Position numbers and translations under genes: made by a program. From assembly GCF_023856365.1 (NCBI RefSeq), contig NC_064533.1:33218118-33282117 (forward strand): a stretch of 64,000 bases of DNA, read 5' to 3'. Under the pieces are notes generated by a model, which was given only the letters and a program-made list of their open reading frames with translations, was not told the DNA's origin and did no database searches. The stretch comes from Brienomyrus brachyistius (Eukaryota > Chordata > Actinopteri > Osteoglossiformes > Mormyridae). Of the stretch, positions 1 to 41,100 are shown piece by piece. Within the stretch, counting starts at the first letter, position 1; each line of letters begins with the position of its first letter.

Positions 1-80
1 GATTAACAGCCTGCCTGCCTCTTGTAGATTTGAAGGTTGTTTTACTCCTACAGCTAAGTGTAACCTGTCCTGATTTATAG

Positions 81-811
81 GCATCAGTGTCACACAAGGG
101 CAAAACATCGTTTGAAGCTCAATGACCGCGTGGTCCTGGACACAAAGCAGAAGGGGATGGTCCGCTTCATTGGACATTTGGAGAACATGAGCAACAGCGA
201 GGTGTTCATTGGTTTGGAGTTAGACACAGCATGTAAGAACCTACTCATTCATTCAATTACCAGATGTTCCAACTTAATGAAACCAGAATGATGGTTCAAT
301 TGTAGCTAATATTATTATTTTTTAATTAGGTGGAGAAAATGATGGAATGTTCAACGGTACAAGATATTTTAGGTGCAAGGCCAATTGTGGCACCTTCACT
401 ACAATGTCCCATATTAAGAAGGTAAATATTCTGATTGAAACAGGCCTCATTTTTACATTGTGATCATACAGTAGTCTTTATGTAGACTGTCCACCTGATT
501 GTTCACAACTGTTCGAGGTACAGCAATTAAGTGAAATGAACGCTCGAAGCCAATTCTTTTTGTAGGGCGCAATACTCACATCATCATCATCCAATGTTCT
601 GTCGTGTTGCATATGTTTGATGATTGGTTCAAAGAGGTAACCAATCAGATTGTAGAGGAAGCAGGACCAAAACATCTGATTTGTTGGTCCTGCCTCTTAT
701 AGTTGCTTGGACCAACCTCTGCTACAATCTGACTGCTTATCTCTCTGAACCAGTCATTTTTCATTTTGCTTTCAGAACATTTTTGTGCAAGTAAAATTCC
801 CACGAGTGTGA
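81..811 (+). CDS. CAP-Gly domain protein, 3' end only (partial gene)
   Basis: The last three exons of a gene that starts outside the window: 81-232, 330-421 and 776-811. All have AG acceptors and GT donors, and the phases agree. The joined frame encodes about 93 residues, most of them one CAP-Gly domain. It has the hydrophobic core MVRFIGHLENMSNSEVFIGL, the signature GENDG (consensus GKNDG) and the RYFRC strand. The protein ends 11 residues after the last junction at TGA 809-811. CAP-Gly domains bind the EEY/F tails of microtubules and CLIP/EB proteins, so a cytoskeletal or adaptor role is likely but inferred. If the last intron is retained, the frame stops after about 13 residues. The domain is divergent, with NSEVF in place of the usual Gly-x-Trp, and somewhat recalls CYLD or CLIP modules. 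I cannot name the gene; GORASP2, the expected human neighbour of TLK1, has no CAP-Gly domain. Confidence 0.72.
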
Positions 812-930
812 ATATCAGGGCAATATAAACTTAACTGGAACTCTGGTGCCTTTGAACCCACAGACATGGTAACATGACTTACTGGTCCTGACCCTGCAGT
901 GGAGAAGTCAAGAACAAATCACACCGCTTA

Positions 931-936
931 AATAAA
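931..936 (+). terminator. Polyadenylation signal of the CAP-Gly gene
   Basis: AATAAA lies 120 bases after the TGA of the CAP-Gly gene, on the same strand, a normal distance for a short 3' UTR. The 812-930 interval shows no other coding signal. Confidence 0.5.
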
Positions 937-1025
937 ATGGAATCGTTTATTAGTGTATCCAGATGGCTAAAGGCATCTATTTTAATTTCATCTTTCCATT
1001 GGCAGCTTTCAAAGCCAGGGAGCTC

Positions 1026-1233
1026 TCAAGTTTCCCAGTCTCGACCCGCAGAGAGAATGGATTCCAGCGATTCGGATGGAGTGGGGTCGTCCGCAAGAAG
1101 ATCCAAGAGCAGGCTGAGGCGGACTGCAAAGCAGATGAACGTGACGGCCCAGGTCCACCGCGTGGCCAACAGCCGTGCCAGAAGTGCCAAGAGCTCCGGG
1201 AGCTCGTAGCAGTTGGGAACGAGGCGAGAGTGT
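1026..1233 (-). CDS. Possible minus-strand terminal exon, unknown hydrophobic protein
   Basis: On the minus strand an AG acceptor (CTGTCCGCAG, ending at 1234) is followed by an open frame of about 68 codons ending in TGA at 1026-1028. An AATAAA lies about 75 bases further on (RC of 946-951). The peptide has a Leu-rich hydrophobic stretch containing RWTWAVTFICFAV and an acidic tail, like a membrane or amphipathic C-terminus. The stretch is clearly GC-richer than its flanks, as expected of coding sequence. It converges with the CAP-Gly gene. The upstream exon is not identified, and the two overlapping plus-strand frames are also open, so strand and reality are both uncertain. I do not recognise the family. 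Confidence 0.25.
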
Positions 1234-1988
1234 CTGCGGACAGCCTGGTCTGGAGGGGACTTACCGTGCCACACACCTTTAAAAGGTGATGTGCTGACTC
1301 ACGGCTTTTAAACAGCCAGCAGTACTTGTAGTGTTTTTAATTTATTATTTTTTGGAAAATGTTTTGATGCATTTTCACATTTTGGTCTACATTTCAGAGA
1401 AAAGAATAAACGAACCAATGTTTGACTTGTGTACATTTAGAGGGTAAAACCAACTGCTTGTCTGACCATACTAAGTCAGCTACCTGTTCCATGGTCCCCT
1501 TTCTTTCACATTTATTCAGCATCCAAAACCCATACATGCAACAAGGCAGGTTCAGCCAGTACGTGGATCATTCGGGGGTTGAGGGCTTCGCTGAAGGGCG
1601 ACATCGCTCTGACAGCCATGGGATTCAAACCAGCAACCTTCTGACTATAGGCATTGCGGCCTGAGGCACAGAGCCACACCGCATACTACTTAAAACTCTA
1701 AAGCAGGTTTCCCCAAATCCAGTCCTGGAGAGCCAGAATCTAACGCAGTTTGCAGATTCTCCTACTGAAACACACCTAACTCGGCTAATGACCAGGTTTA
1801 GTAGGTGTGTTTGAACATGGAAATCTGCAGACTGTGTTGGATCCTTGCCCTCCTGTGAACAGATGTTCAGGTGGACAGTCCACATAAAAATAGTACTGTA
1901 TGATCACAATGTAATGATGTGTATTTTCAAAGTTGAAAATCTGGTCTGGGGGGAACTGAAGTTGAAGAGCAATATGCTTTCGTGGCTA
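1234..1988. other. Intergenic stretch with a degraded MITE fragment
   Basis: No convincing gene. About 1696-1860 resembles the common fish foldback repeats that begin 'cccaaatccagtcctggagag'. It contains a short internal inverted pair (cagattctcctactgaaacac near 1755 against gtaggtgtgtttgaac near 1801). The rest is AT-rich and shows nothing I can identify. Confidence 0.35.
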
Positions 1989-3147
1989 TTGGGGTTGGAC
2001 AACGAAAACCGAAACACTGACCAGTATGGTGTCTGGTCAGCAGGCTGCGCCTGTATAGACGTCAAACCTCAATCTTCCCTGATTGCACATTCCATCAGTA
2101 AGAGCAGAATGTGAAGTTTGAATAAGCAGAGCAATAGCACAGCTCTGCATAAAATATTGCAATCTACACATGATGGGAGACCGAATTCAAAGAAAGGACA
2201 AATTGTTAGTGTGCATGATCTGTGCTCAGGACAGCAAGTTTTTGTGGGGGATCGAGAGCCACGGTATCGAGAGTAATGTCGGCATACCACCACGACGGAT
2301 GGACCACATGCAACAGGAGTAACTGGACGCAAGAGGAAGCCATCTGAAACGGAAGTCTGGGTACTAACCTGGATTGTATCCAAAAAACATAAAACCACAG
2401 CTGCCCAACCCACTGCAGAATTGAATGTGCACCCGTTTACACTAAAACTGTTCGTCAGGAGCTCCACAGGGTCAATATTCATGGACTGCTACAGCCAAAT
2501 CTTTGGTCACTCACGCCAATGGCTAATGTGTTTCATTACTGGCAGCAGAGCAAATATCGGGTTGTATGCAATATGAAACGTGCTGTTCTCACCTTCACTG
2601 TCTTTCCCATATCCGGGACAGTCACGGTGTAGCGAAGCCCCAAACAGTCTCCTCACCCAGAGTCCAGCCCAGGGGAGGATCAGTCATACTTTGGGCTACA
2701 ATATCATGGTATTCTGTAGGCTTACTACTACTGAACCATTCTGGAGGACCATGTTCACTCAATTGCTCAAACATTGTACCCTCAATGTGCTGCTATGCAT
2801 GATTATGCATTAATACACAGCAAGACTGGTGACAGAGTGGTTTGATGAACATGAAAGTGAAGCCGAACATCTCCCAAGCCCTGCACAGTCACCGGGTCTG
2901 AATATTATTCAGCCACTTTGGGGTGTTTTTTTCAGGAAGCGTTTTCCTCCACCAGCATCACACAGTGACCTGGCCACTGTTCTGAAAGAGGAACGGCTCA
3001 ACATCCCTCTGGCTACTGTGCGGGACTTGTAGCTGTTATATCCAAAATGATCTGACGCTGTATTGGCCACAGAAGGAGGCCCGAGACCATACTAATACAT
3101 TACTGTGGTCTAAGACCAGGTGTATCAGTTTCATTGTCCAACCCCTG
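1989..3147 (+). mobile_element. Tc1/mariner-like transposon, inactive
   Basis: The ends are inverted repeats: GGGGTTGGACAACGAAA at 1991 on the left, and the reverse complement of GGGGTTGGACAATGAAA ending at about 3145 on the right. TA dinucleotides at 1987-1988 and 3148-3149 fit the Tc1 target duplication. Inside, 2829-3032 (+) encodes the transposase C-terminus, with HLPSPAQSPGLNIIQPLW matching the conserved 'W-P-x-x-S-P-D-L-N-P-I-E-x-x-W' block. The catalytic Asp of that block is replaced by Gly. The upstream transposase is broken by stops and shifts in all frames, so the copy is dead. At about 1.16 kb it is shorter than a full Tc1 of about 1.6 kb. Confidence 0.85.
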
Positions 3148-4882
3148 TATATCCAGACAATGTTTTATTCAAATATGAATGACCCAGTGCACATGATGAA
3201 ACACACTTACCCCATTAAGACAGCTTTTATCCAAATGGACCAGACAGTAGGTTTACTGTTATTTTTCAAAAGGGGGGCTTTTGCAGGTGTCCCCTGTTGA
3301 ATCCCATTAAAACAAAACAAAAAAAAAAAATCGCAAGAGACACAAAGCTACTTCAGACTTTATCCGTCAAATAAAACTGGAATCAGAATTAATCCATTAG
3401 TTACATTTTCTTTAACAAGCCAAAAGAAATTGTGGAACTCAGTGCAAATATTCCAACAATGTATCCAACTGAAACAATGGCAACCGCCCCGCCCCCATTT
3501 GCTGCGCTGAAAAATTAGGCTATAAACAATTAAGACAAACCAAATCTCATATTATATAGAGATATGTATTGTCTTTAATGTTTATTCCTCTGGCTACATT
3601 CTCTACAGTTTCAGCAGCACCACTTATTCTGGAAAGGTATTCCGCATGGCCAAGTGAACTGGATGCTGGCGTTCCTGCACGGGGAGCGAACTGGGGCGAG
3701 TCTTCCAGCAGTAATATTAAGCATTCAGTCAAGTGTTCACAAATGTGGCCTTGAGCAGGACAATGAGCAGCGTGTGCACACCCTAACAGCTTCTTGAGGT
3801 ATACTGGCCTGGGTGGTCTTCCTGAAATTATGGACACAGCAGGCGAAAACTATCACAATGGCAGATGAGCAAGACACCCCCCCCCCTCCCCTCCCCAAAC
3901 CCTTCCTTAGCACTGGACTTCACTGATAACTTATGGCCACTTAGGCAGCAGGAACTACCACAAAAAGGGGGGTTAGGGTAAATAAAAGAAAAAAATATAT
4001 ATATATGTATGTATATATACGGCTGCTTCATAATGAGAATGAGCCTCCAGGCGCCTTCTTCACTACTCCTTCTTACAAGAACAGCAGGAACTTACAGCTT
4101 CTCCAAAAAGTAGCATCATCAACCACAGGAAAACTAAAGGAAATGGGATTTAGAACAGAAGTTCTAAAAATTACGAATAACTAAAATTTGACTCCTGTAC
4201 AGTAAATATACATTTATTTCCTAAAAGGGATTTTTAAAAATTTTCCTGCATAGGATTTTATACATTGCCATTTGTCTGCATTTGGTTACTTTGTGCATTC
4301 CACAGTATTATTCTCGCCTGGGCTGAAACACCTCCAGGTGCCACAAACATAGGCTCATACGCCGAAAACCTTTTCTAAAAATTAGAAGACTAATTACGGA
4401 CAGCTGAGAAAAAGAATCATCCCCAAAAGCTGAAAAACTGTTAACGTGAGCTTCTGATGTTAACATCACTCACACCCAGGCAGAAAACAGAATTAATTGA
4501 CCCTAAAGAGCCGAAAGTCATGTCTCTCGGCAGAAAGCCAAGTCATACAACTGGCGAAACAACTCGAACTGTAGGAGCTACATTCCCACCTACTGTCTCG
4601 GTTCTCTGTTTCGCACAACCTCCCAGAAGTCCTCACTTTGAAAAGCCTTCTTTATTATTATTAATTTTAATTTAAACATTTCTCTTTTCTCTCAGTAAAC
4701 ACCCACATCTAAAACCAGTACAGCACAAGTAGACAGCCTGGTTCCACAGTGACTCAAAGTGCTCGGACTCGTCCTTGCCCCGCAGCTGACCAGAGGGTGC
4801 TCGGAACCCACGGGGGGAGGGGGGAGGGGGAAGCCACACACAGCTCAGCGGGGCGCTCACTCGCTCAGTCAGTGCCGCCCGC
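3148..4882 (-). other. tlk1: Probable tlk1 3' untranslated region
   Basis: This follows the tlk1 stop codon on the minus strand and holds no coding signal. Minus-strand AATAAA hexamers (TTTATT on the plus strand) occur near 4650, 4212 and 3577, so one or more polyadenylation sites are available. The true 3' end cannot be fixed from sequence alone. A C-run at 3880-3892 and a short TA stretch near 3993-4006 are simple repeats. Confidence 0.5.
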
Positions 4883-33305
<28,423 letters not shown>

Positions 33306-33322
33306 CAAGCTACTTTTCAAGA

Positions 33323-33760
33323 CTAGGGGGGAAAAAAGCAAGCAAGCCGCCGGAGAGTTAGTGACACCGAAGCCCCGAGAATGGGGCGGTCAGCGAAACA
33401 TGTGATCCGTCGGCATTAAGCGGCGCGCAAACGGTGTTTTTAGGAAATCGCTCGAGAGCGCAGTTTGGACAGGAGCCTCCGTGCACCTCTGCAGTGCGTC
33501 TTGAAGTAGCCTGGGAGTGTAACCTTAGCATCGGGCGTCACGCATCGCCTGAGCACAAACACTATCGCGAGGCTCCCGCACCTCGGGCACATCCTAACGA
33601 TGATCACGGCGGAGCTGTTCCGGAGTCTCCCGAAGGTGCACGGCGCTCACCACTGCTGAACGCTGCCGCTAAGTCCTTAAATGAACACCTTCCACGTCCT
33701 ACGTTACATCACTTACAGTTCGTAAAACGCGTAAAAAGTAGTATAATATAACATACGTAG
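33323..33760 (-). promoter_or_regulatory. tlk1: tlk1 promoter, CpG-rich, with probable non-coding exon 1
   Basis: About 33340-33700 is rich in CpG and GC compared with its surroundings. The first coding exon begins after a CCCCCCTAG acceptor (minus strand, exon edge 33322), 17 bases before the ATG at 33305-33303, so an upstream untranslated exon is required. A strong donor GTGAGCGCC lies at 33650 on the minus strand, giving a likely 5' UTR exon from 33651 upward. The transcription start is not resolved; no TATA box is evident. Confidence 0.6.
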
Positions 33761-34076
33761 CTGCATAATTTTTTTACGAAGTCACGTAAAATTAGTTGGG
33801 AGGAAATTCATTCTGTCGTAGTCTATTTCGCAATTCTTAACATGATGAATAGATTAACTACAAGTGGTTTTAAAACGCTTTAGATGAATGGGTGCATGAA
33901 AATATTTTAAGTATATACTTGTTTTTGTTTATGTTTTGTTATGCATTATGCATGCGGTAATAAATGTATTCTATGAAAAGTCTTTAATCGAGTTTTTTTT
34001 CTTTTTTTCTACCGAAGGAGAAACGCATACGCGAGATGCATCTTCGTTATAATTCCCATTGGTTTTTTTATGCCCG

Positions 34077-34256
34077 CTAGTCCTATGCAGGGTCGCGGGG
34101 GTCCGTAGTCTGTCCCGGAAGCTATGGATGCCTGGCAGGGGGGAGTAACCCAGGACGGGTACCCCATCGCAGGGCACACTCCACCATCTCCCCACACATA
34201 CACACTTATGGGCAATTTAAACATAGCATATTTTTGGACCGTGGGGGGAAACCGGA
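34077..34256 (-). mobile_element. LINE 3' fragment, (ATGG)n-tailed family, diverged
   Basis: Contains 'cagggtcgcgggggtccg', 'catcgcagggcacactcc' and 'ggaccgtggggggaaaccgg', matching the better preserved copies near 44232, 56619 and 59826. The tail side is at the low coordinate, so the element is on the minus strand. A weaker relative continues at about 34430-34700. Confidence 0.65.
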
Positions 34257-34835
34257 CTGCTACCGATGTTAATCTAGAATTAGAATTTCGAGTTTTGTTG
34301 CTTTAAGAAAAGTTACATCTTGCGCACGTATCATTTCTAAAGTCAAATCCTTATGTCAACAGAAATGCATATTCATCATTTAATCTTTTGACATATTTCT
34401 TTATTGAAATATGTCTATATTTAAAAGCAGTTGCACAAAACACTGGCACAAAATGTACAATCCGCATCCAGCAAGCCATCATCTAAATGCTTACACTTGT
34501 CATGGGGGGGGCCTGGAGCCTATGCATTGGAGCACAAGGAACACAAGGCTGACTTACACCTGGACAGGGAAGCCTGTCCATTGCAGAACACATGCAGGCA
34601 ATTTAGAGGATACCCAGAAAACCCTGAAAAAACCCGTATAATACAAGGAGAATGTGCAAACTCTACACACAAAGTGTATTTGGGAAACACAAGCTCCACA
34701 GTAGGGAAACAACAACATTAAGCATATACTTATAAGCTTATAAGCTTAATCCAAGTCTTTAGAAATAATTTTTTAAAAAACTGCTGTTTGAAATAAATAA
34801 ATAATATGCACAATGCAAGTTTTTTTTCTTACTTT

Positions 34836-35450
34836 AATTGAAATTGCTGGGTGGGCATACCAGTGGCTTCTCTGTTGCAGAGCTGTGGGTTCGAGTCCCA
34901 TCCCTGCTTTGTGTGTATTTGTAGTTCGCATGTTCTCCCCAGGGGTGGCATTGTGGTTAACACTGTTACCTCATACGTCTGGAACCAGGATTTGTGTCTT
35001 GCTGTAGCTCTAGGTGTGGGGTTTGCATGTCCTCCCTGTGTGGTCATGAGGTTTTTTCTGGTACTGACTGCCCCCCCCCCCCCCTTTCCCCCACTGTCCA
35101 AGAACAAGGTTTACTGGAGTTATCAAACTGTGTGAGATTGGATGAATGTGAATGTGGTTTGTGATGGGTTCGTGCCCCATTCTGGGTTGTTGCCTGTCTT
35201 GTACCCATAGGCTCTGCCTGCCCCCACGACCCTGAATAGGAAAGGTACTTACAAACGTTGGATAGCTGTGCTCCCCTGCTTATTGCAAATTTCCTCCTGC
35301 ATTCTAGAATCATTTGGATCTGTGTCTCTAACATACCCTCTGTCCATGTGCCCAGTGACAGACTGGCATCCTCTCAGGGGTCTCTCCTGCCTTGTCCTCT
35401 GAGATTCCTGGGATAGGTTCCTGACAGTCATTCTTTGTAAAGCGCTTTAC
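34836..35450 (+). mobile_element. SINE/L2-like composite repeat
   Basis: Starts with a tRNA-like stretch containing a B-box-like GGTTCGAGTCCCA at about 34889. It continues with sequence resembling fish L2/SINE tails ('gcctgtcttgtacccatagg', 'gactggcatcctctcaggg', 'gggataggttcctgacag'). A second region with similar blocks lies at 42780-43020. Boundaries are approximate. Confidence 0.45.
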
Positions 35451-37174
35451 CTGTATATTAGTATTATGGTTCTTGTAATATAAAAATTCCACAGGAACCC
35501 AATGGATATGATATTACAAATGAGATTTTGGTTAAAAGACATTAAGACATCTGCGCAGGCGTGACATAAAAAGACATAAAGCTGCAACGTCTGCGCAGGC
35601 GTGGTTTTGAAGGCCGAATAATATACTGTGTAGCAGTAGCTGATGAGATTTCATTGATTTGCCATTGAAGGCTTTCTATGAAGCGGACAAGGGGGCTTGC
35701 TGTTACATATATCTCTTCAGGTGTGCCCTTTTGCTTCTCAGAGCTGCACCTTTATTCTGTTCTGTTTAATGTCTTCTTCACCACCCACCGTTATCCTGGT
35801 GATCAATGTAGACATTACTGTCCAGTATAAATATTCGAGAAACAAGCACAACACATTTGAAACATAATAATAAGAAACAGCTACTGTAGTTTACGAACTT
35901 GTGAGAGACCTCAGGATGGTGGCAACCGCTTGACCTGAGAAACGCAGTTGCTGTTATCAGGAGAATAAGCGGTCCTGGGATTCTTAGTCCCTAAGTATTT
36001 TTAGATTCAGGAAGTGTACGTATCCTTCGGAGGTGGCCTTATCGCTTGGAGGTGGCGTACAAGGTTGAAAAAATACAACAGAAGTGAAGTTAATCACAAA
36101 TGTATTTATGGTACTTTTAGTAAATTAAATTGTCCACTAAACTGCAAATGGCAGCACTAAATTGGGGTAACGAAGTATATGAATGCGAAGATCTGTCAGT
36201 ATTTGGGGGATATAAGACACCATATAAAGTTATACATATAACATACATTTATGGTACATACTGTAAGTCCACATCACAAAAAGGGTGGATCATATATTCA
36301 CTGTGTACAACTTGATTTTATTGAAACAAATCACAAGTTGCTTGTGTTGTGACACCCTGCCATTAAATATGGTGAGCTGCAAGTTGTGAAGAATGTATAT
36401 AATTACACGGCTTAGTCATGCATGCGAGTGGCATCCATTATGCGAATTAGACCTTTACTGTAGCGTTGCATTAGGTGGAAACTGGGAACAATCAGGAAAA
36501 ACTGAGCCGTTACAAGTAGCACAAATAAGTCAACAAAGATGTTTTTGTCATGGGAGCTGATTATCACTACTTCTGTTGAAAATGTTTAAAAATAATACCA
36601 GGAACACATAATGTAGATGTACTTTATTTTAAAAAGAGGTATATACAAAGCACTGATAAGGGCTCCAAAACAAGACTGCCTGACTGCCTTTAACATCAAA
36701 TTTAACTAAAATATTGTAATAAAGGGGTATAGATACTAATCAGCACCCCAATGTACTGAAACATACTGAAAAAATATAATAATAATAATTATAATTATAA
36801 TGATGATAATAATAATGTACAGTGCATGAGATGTCCCGGCAAAAGGCACCACACAGTTACAATTTAGACCTCATTAGAAAGTTTGCATCACATTAATAAT
36901 TTAAAAACCTAATTTCCAGTACTTATTTCCAGTGTTGAATAGTGAAATTAAAGTACATTTTATTGTTTTTACAAGAATATATGAAACTTGAATATGAATA
37001 TGAAATTCATTAACACGTTATATTCACATTTGTTTTCTTTCATTCTTTGAAATGTTTTCACAGAGTTAAATAAATAGTGACACTCTCTCGCTATGCTGTC
37101 AGAACCATGCAGAGACCGGCACTGGACCTTCTCACACCTCTCTGGACCACCTTCATACTCCTGGAATTTGGAGC

Positions 37175-38122
37175 TCAAGGTGATGGGGAGGGCTTCCGGA
37201 ACTTCCCCTGCATCCACACTCGTCGCATGACCACCTTCTTCCCCCTGTTCACCTGCAGCCTCCTGTCCTCCAGGTTCTGAATCTCCTCCAAACCAGCACT
37301 CTTGAACAGCTCATGAACTTCATCTGTCAAGATATTGTCATTCAATTCAGTGTCAGCCTCTAGTATGAGAAGCCTTTCACATTCAAGGTGTTGTTGGTGA
37401 AACCACAGGTTATAGGTTCAAATCCCAGTTCAATCCCATGAATACATTGTAATTTCATTTTTTGGAAAAGTATATGTGGATGGTTAAGTAGGCTAAGCCC
37501 AGAGGTGGAGATTTCAGGTCCAGAGAGTACAAGTTCATACCAAGATTTTGTTTCAACTTACCACTTATGTACTCTGTGACTGAGACTCTTTATACTCAAC
37601 TGGTTGGTTGAAACAAAATCTTGGTCTGGATTTGTACTCTCTGGACCTGAAATCTCCACCTCTGGATAAGCCTCGGTGCCTTTGATCAGAAGGTCACTAG
37701 TTCAAACCCAGCCTCAGCACATCTGTGGGTCCTTGAGCAAGGCCCTTAACCCCCAGCTTCCTGGGTGTTGCAATAGGTGGCTGCCCTTTGTGGTCAGCTT
37801 GCTCTCACCTACAGAGAGCAAGTTAGAGGAGGCGTAAAGAGGATTTCTCCATGGGGATCAATAAAGTATCTATTATTATTATCATTATTTAAAACAAAAG
37901 TATTTAAGTACAACAAACATACAAACATTTAAATATCAAAATCTAGCCCCAAGGTACCTTTTGTAAAGAAATACACAGACGTCCCGTCTCCTCGAGTGTA
38001 AAAATTCTCTGACAAGCAGCGACCTGTTGAAAGAAGAAGATGGTCATTGTTTCAGAGCCGTGACTTGTAAAAGCTTCTAAAATGACAACATATCACCAGG
38101 GACTTTATATATACTGTGTGTG

Positions 38123-38182
<60 letters not shown>

Positions 38183-41100
38183 TACATACATACACACACA
38201 CACACACATAGACACATACACACACACATAGACACATACACACCTATACATGTCATCCATGGCTTTGCCTTCTATTAGGAAAGCATCATTTGGGTAAAAA
38301 ACTCTATTGGGTGAAACCAATACAGACATTAGTACTGGTATGAGATTGAATTCCACCAGAATTATGGTGATGAAATAAGTGTCTGTCGAATGGATTGCAA
38401 CCTGTGCCGGACGCAGAGGAAAACCACTGAAGGTGCATCTGAAATTAGTGAGGGATCACGATCCCTGCAGCCATGTCGTCGTCACGGCCTAATTGGCCTC
38501 CACCTCAGGGCGCACATCATTAACTTGAGGATGCTATGCATCAAAAAACAGAAAAAGCACCTTTCTTAAATCGAAGCTGAGACAAGTCGTATCGGCCATA
38601 ATCTCGGAACAGAAGCACCCCTCCAGGTTTCAGGAAGTGGGCCAGGCGGGACACGACGTCCTGTACTCTGTTGGAAGAATCAGAAAACAAGCATTCATTT
38701 CACAGCACTGAGCATAACAGATGTGTGCCACTTATACAAAGGTACATCTAACTGTTTCAAAATTAAACTGCTCCTGTAGCTCAACAAGTTGAGGATTATG
38801 TTAATGCTACGGCAGTGGGCTTGAATCCCAAAGAACACACATAAATTGTAACCCTTCCGTCTACCATAAGTTGCTCTGTCTAAGGTTCTGAGGCTTCAGA
38901 AAGAAACTTAAAATCTAACAAGAATGGATTTTTTTCTGTCCCCACCCCTCTTATGCAGTACAGGGTCTTGATGATCACCATCAACTTTTTTTGCAAATTT
39001 ATTTGTGGTTAGGAAGCCATGCAAAGTCAAATGGGTATTTGACATATTCAGTTTTTGGGGCTTTCCCTTAATACTTGTGACCTGCTCAAGTACAATCCCA
39101 TGAATTACTGAGTCAAGCCTCTCAATCCAGAATGTAAAGACCCATGTTTAATAGTTAATGATGAAGGCCTTTAGGTTTTATATGATGTTTTCTTTTCCTG
39201 GCTGCATACTTTCTTAATTTCCAAAATATCATGAACAAACCCTCATAAAAACCAAACAAAACCCCCCCGGGGGACTTTGCAAAACATGCAGCCAGGGGCA
39301 GACTGGACCCCGAAACCTCAGGAGCTGGAGCCGACTCCTGACCGCAGTGCCATCATGATTTATTGATGTCAGGCCTGGAAGCACCTGAGCCGGCAGTCGC
39401 CTGCGCAGCCGCAGCGGCTGAGCGATGCTCATGGCGCTCCTCCATATGGCCAGAGACGCCCTGGAGAGCGCAGCGGCAGCTGTGCACATCGCATACAACC
39501 CTCTGAGGAAGGCATGTCATCATCTCCTCATCTCGTCAGTGTGGCTCCTTCACTTCCTCTATTTTTCTACAAACCCCTCTGCAGACTCTTACCTGGCTAT
39601 TAACTGTAGCACTACCTGCTCCTTAAATGACTTCAAAGCATAAAGTGTTATGCAGCTTTACATTCCCCTCCTGGGGGATCCTGTGTGCACACTGCAGGTT
39701 TAAAGTACACCCCAACCCCCTCGCCTCCTGGATGAGTCTGTCATGCCCAGACTGTAGAGAGGCTGGTGCTGCTGCTGGGGCGGGGATGGGGGCGGGGGTA
39801 TAATGAGGTACAGACAAAGAGGTGGAAGCCTGATAAATGAGAGGAGGACCGGCCGTCTCGTCGCCGACCTTCACTTACCGCGCAGGGTGAACAGATGACA
39901 GCATGAACACCAGCAGCACCACGTCTAGGCTCCGGGGGGGGAACGGCAGAACGGCACCCCCTTGGCGGATGTCATGGACAAAGGCGTGACAGACAGAGCC
40001 GTCGTAGCCAGGGTGGTCCTGAGCGAGAGGGGAGGGGTGGCTGAGATCCCTGTTTCAACCACTATCGAATCACATCCGGTGGCTGATTCTGATTGGCTAA
40101 AGGCAGAGCAAAAACACCCAGTGCACTCCAACACCTGTAAACAGATAACCTGCTTTTAAAGTACGGGGTGGGTTTCTATGGAAACTGGGTTATGTGTCCA
40201 GAAAGGCAGTGATATAGCGAAACCTTAAAAGAAAATGTTAAGCATTACGTTAACAGCTAAAACTGAAACCCACGGAGCGGAATGTAGTGAAGCTAATATG
40301 TGAAACGCACACACTAACATTGTTTTATTTATTTCAGACCTGTGATAAATCATTACACAACCCCACATATGCATTAATCTGAAGGTTTGGCTTTGGCAGG
40401 TAAAACACTTAAAGCAAAAAAGTAATCTATAAAGATGAAATAATCCTGAAGCTCTGAGAAACACGTATGCAGCTTCCTGAGTCCTGACAGAATTATCTGG
40501 AAGTCGCCCAGCGGACAGCAGGATTCTCTGCGGCCTCGGATTGCAGGGCCCTAAAAAGCAGGCGCTGGGCGTGGCGACGGCGGCCCATATAACGAAGGTG
40601 CTCCGGTCAGCAGCTGCTGGCATGTTCTGAAAGCCAGAGCATTCAGAGAGCACTAAATGCCGGACTACAGAGCGGGCTGCCTTTAGCCTGGACTGGAGTG
40701 TCAGTGATAACGCCATCAGGCAGTGCAGATGCCTGGCACTGCAAACTGGCTGCTCTACTTACCTAACAAAGAAGAGCAGCATGAGACCTAGACCTCGCTG
40801 AGAAAACTCACAGGATGCACTGCAGAACTGAGCTCTATTGCTGTTATCATGCTGAATATGCCCTTTCTACCATGTTAGGTGCCAAAAAATATCAAGTTTT
40901 CCTAGAGACAAATGTGTCCACAAAACTAACAGGTATTTAAATTTGTCTTTAGCAACAAGAGTTCCATTTCAATAACCGGGTTGTTAAGCGAAGTGAAAAT
41001 CACGGTAGCCTAGGCGAGACCGTGACCAAGGATACCAACTCTCGCAAAATCGGCATGACACTCACGCTTTCAGACTCTCACGCTCACACAAGAAATCTAA

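Larger units (their letters stand above)
33761..37174. other. tlk1-mettl8 intergenic region
   Basis: No gene is seen. It holds LINE and SINE-like fragments (listed separately) and AT-rich sequence. The mettl8 3' UTR probably covers about 36950-37174, since a minus-strand AATAAA is present at 36963-36958. 36772-36818 is an (AAT)n-like simple stretch. Confidence 0.55.

Noticed and set aside
34855..34910. tRNA gene (B-box-like GGTTCGAGTCCC)
   Set aside because: No cloverleaf could be closed; the motif belongs to a SINE-like repeat.
40225..40716. 163-residue minus-strand frame in a mettl8 intron
   Set aside because: No recognisable domain or flanking splice signals that fit mettl8; mettl8 is complete without it.
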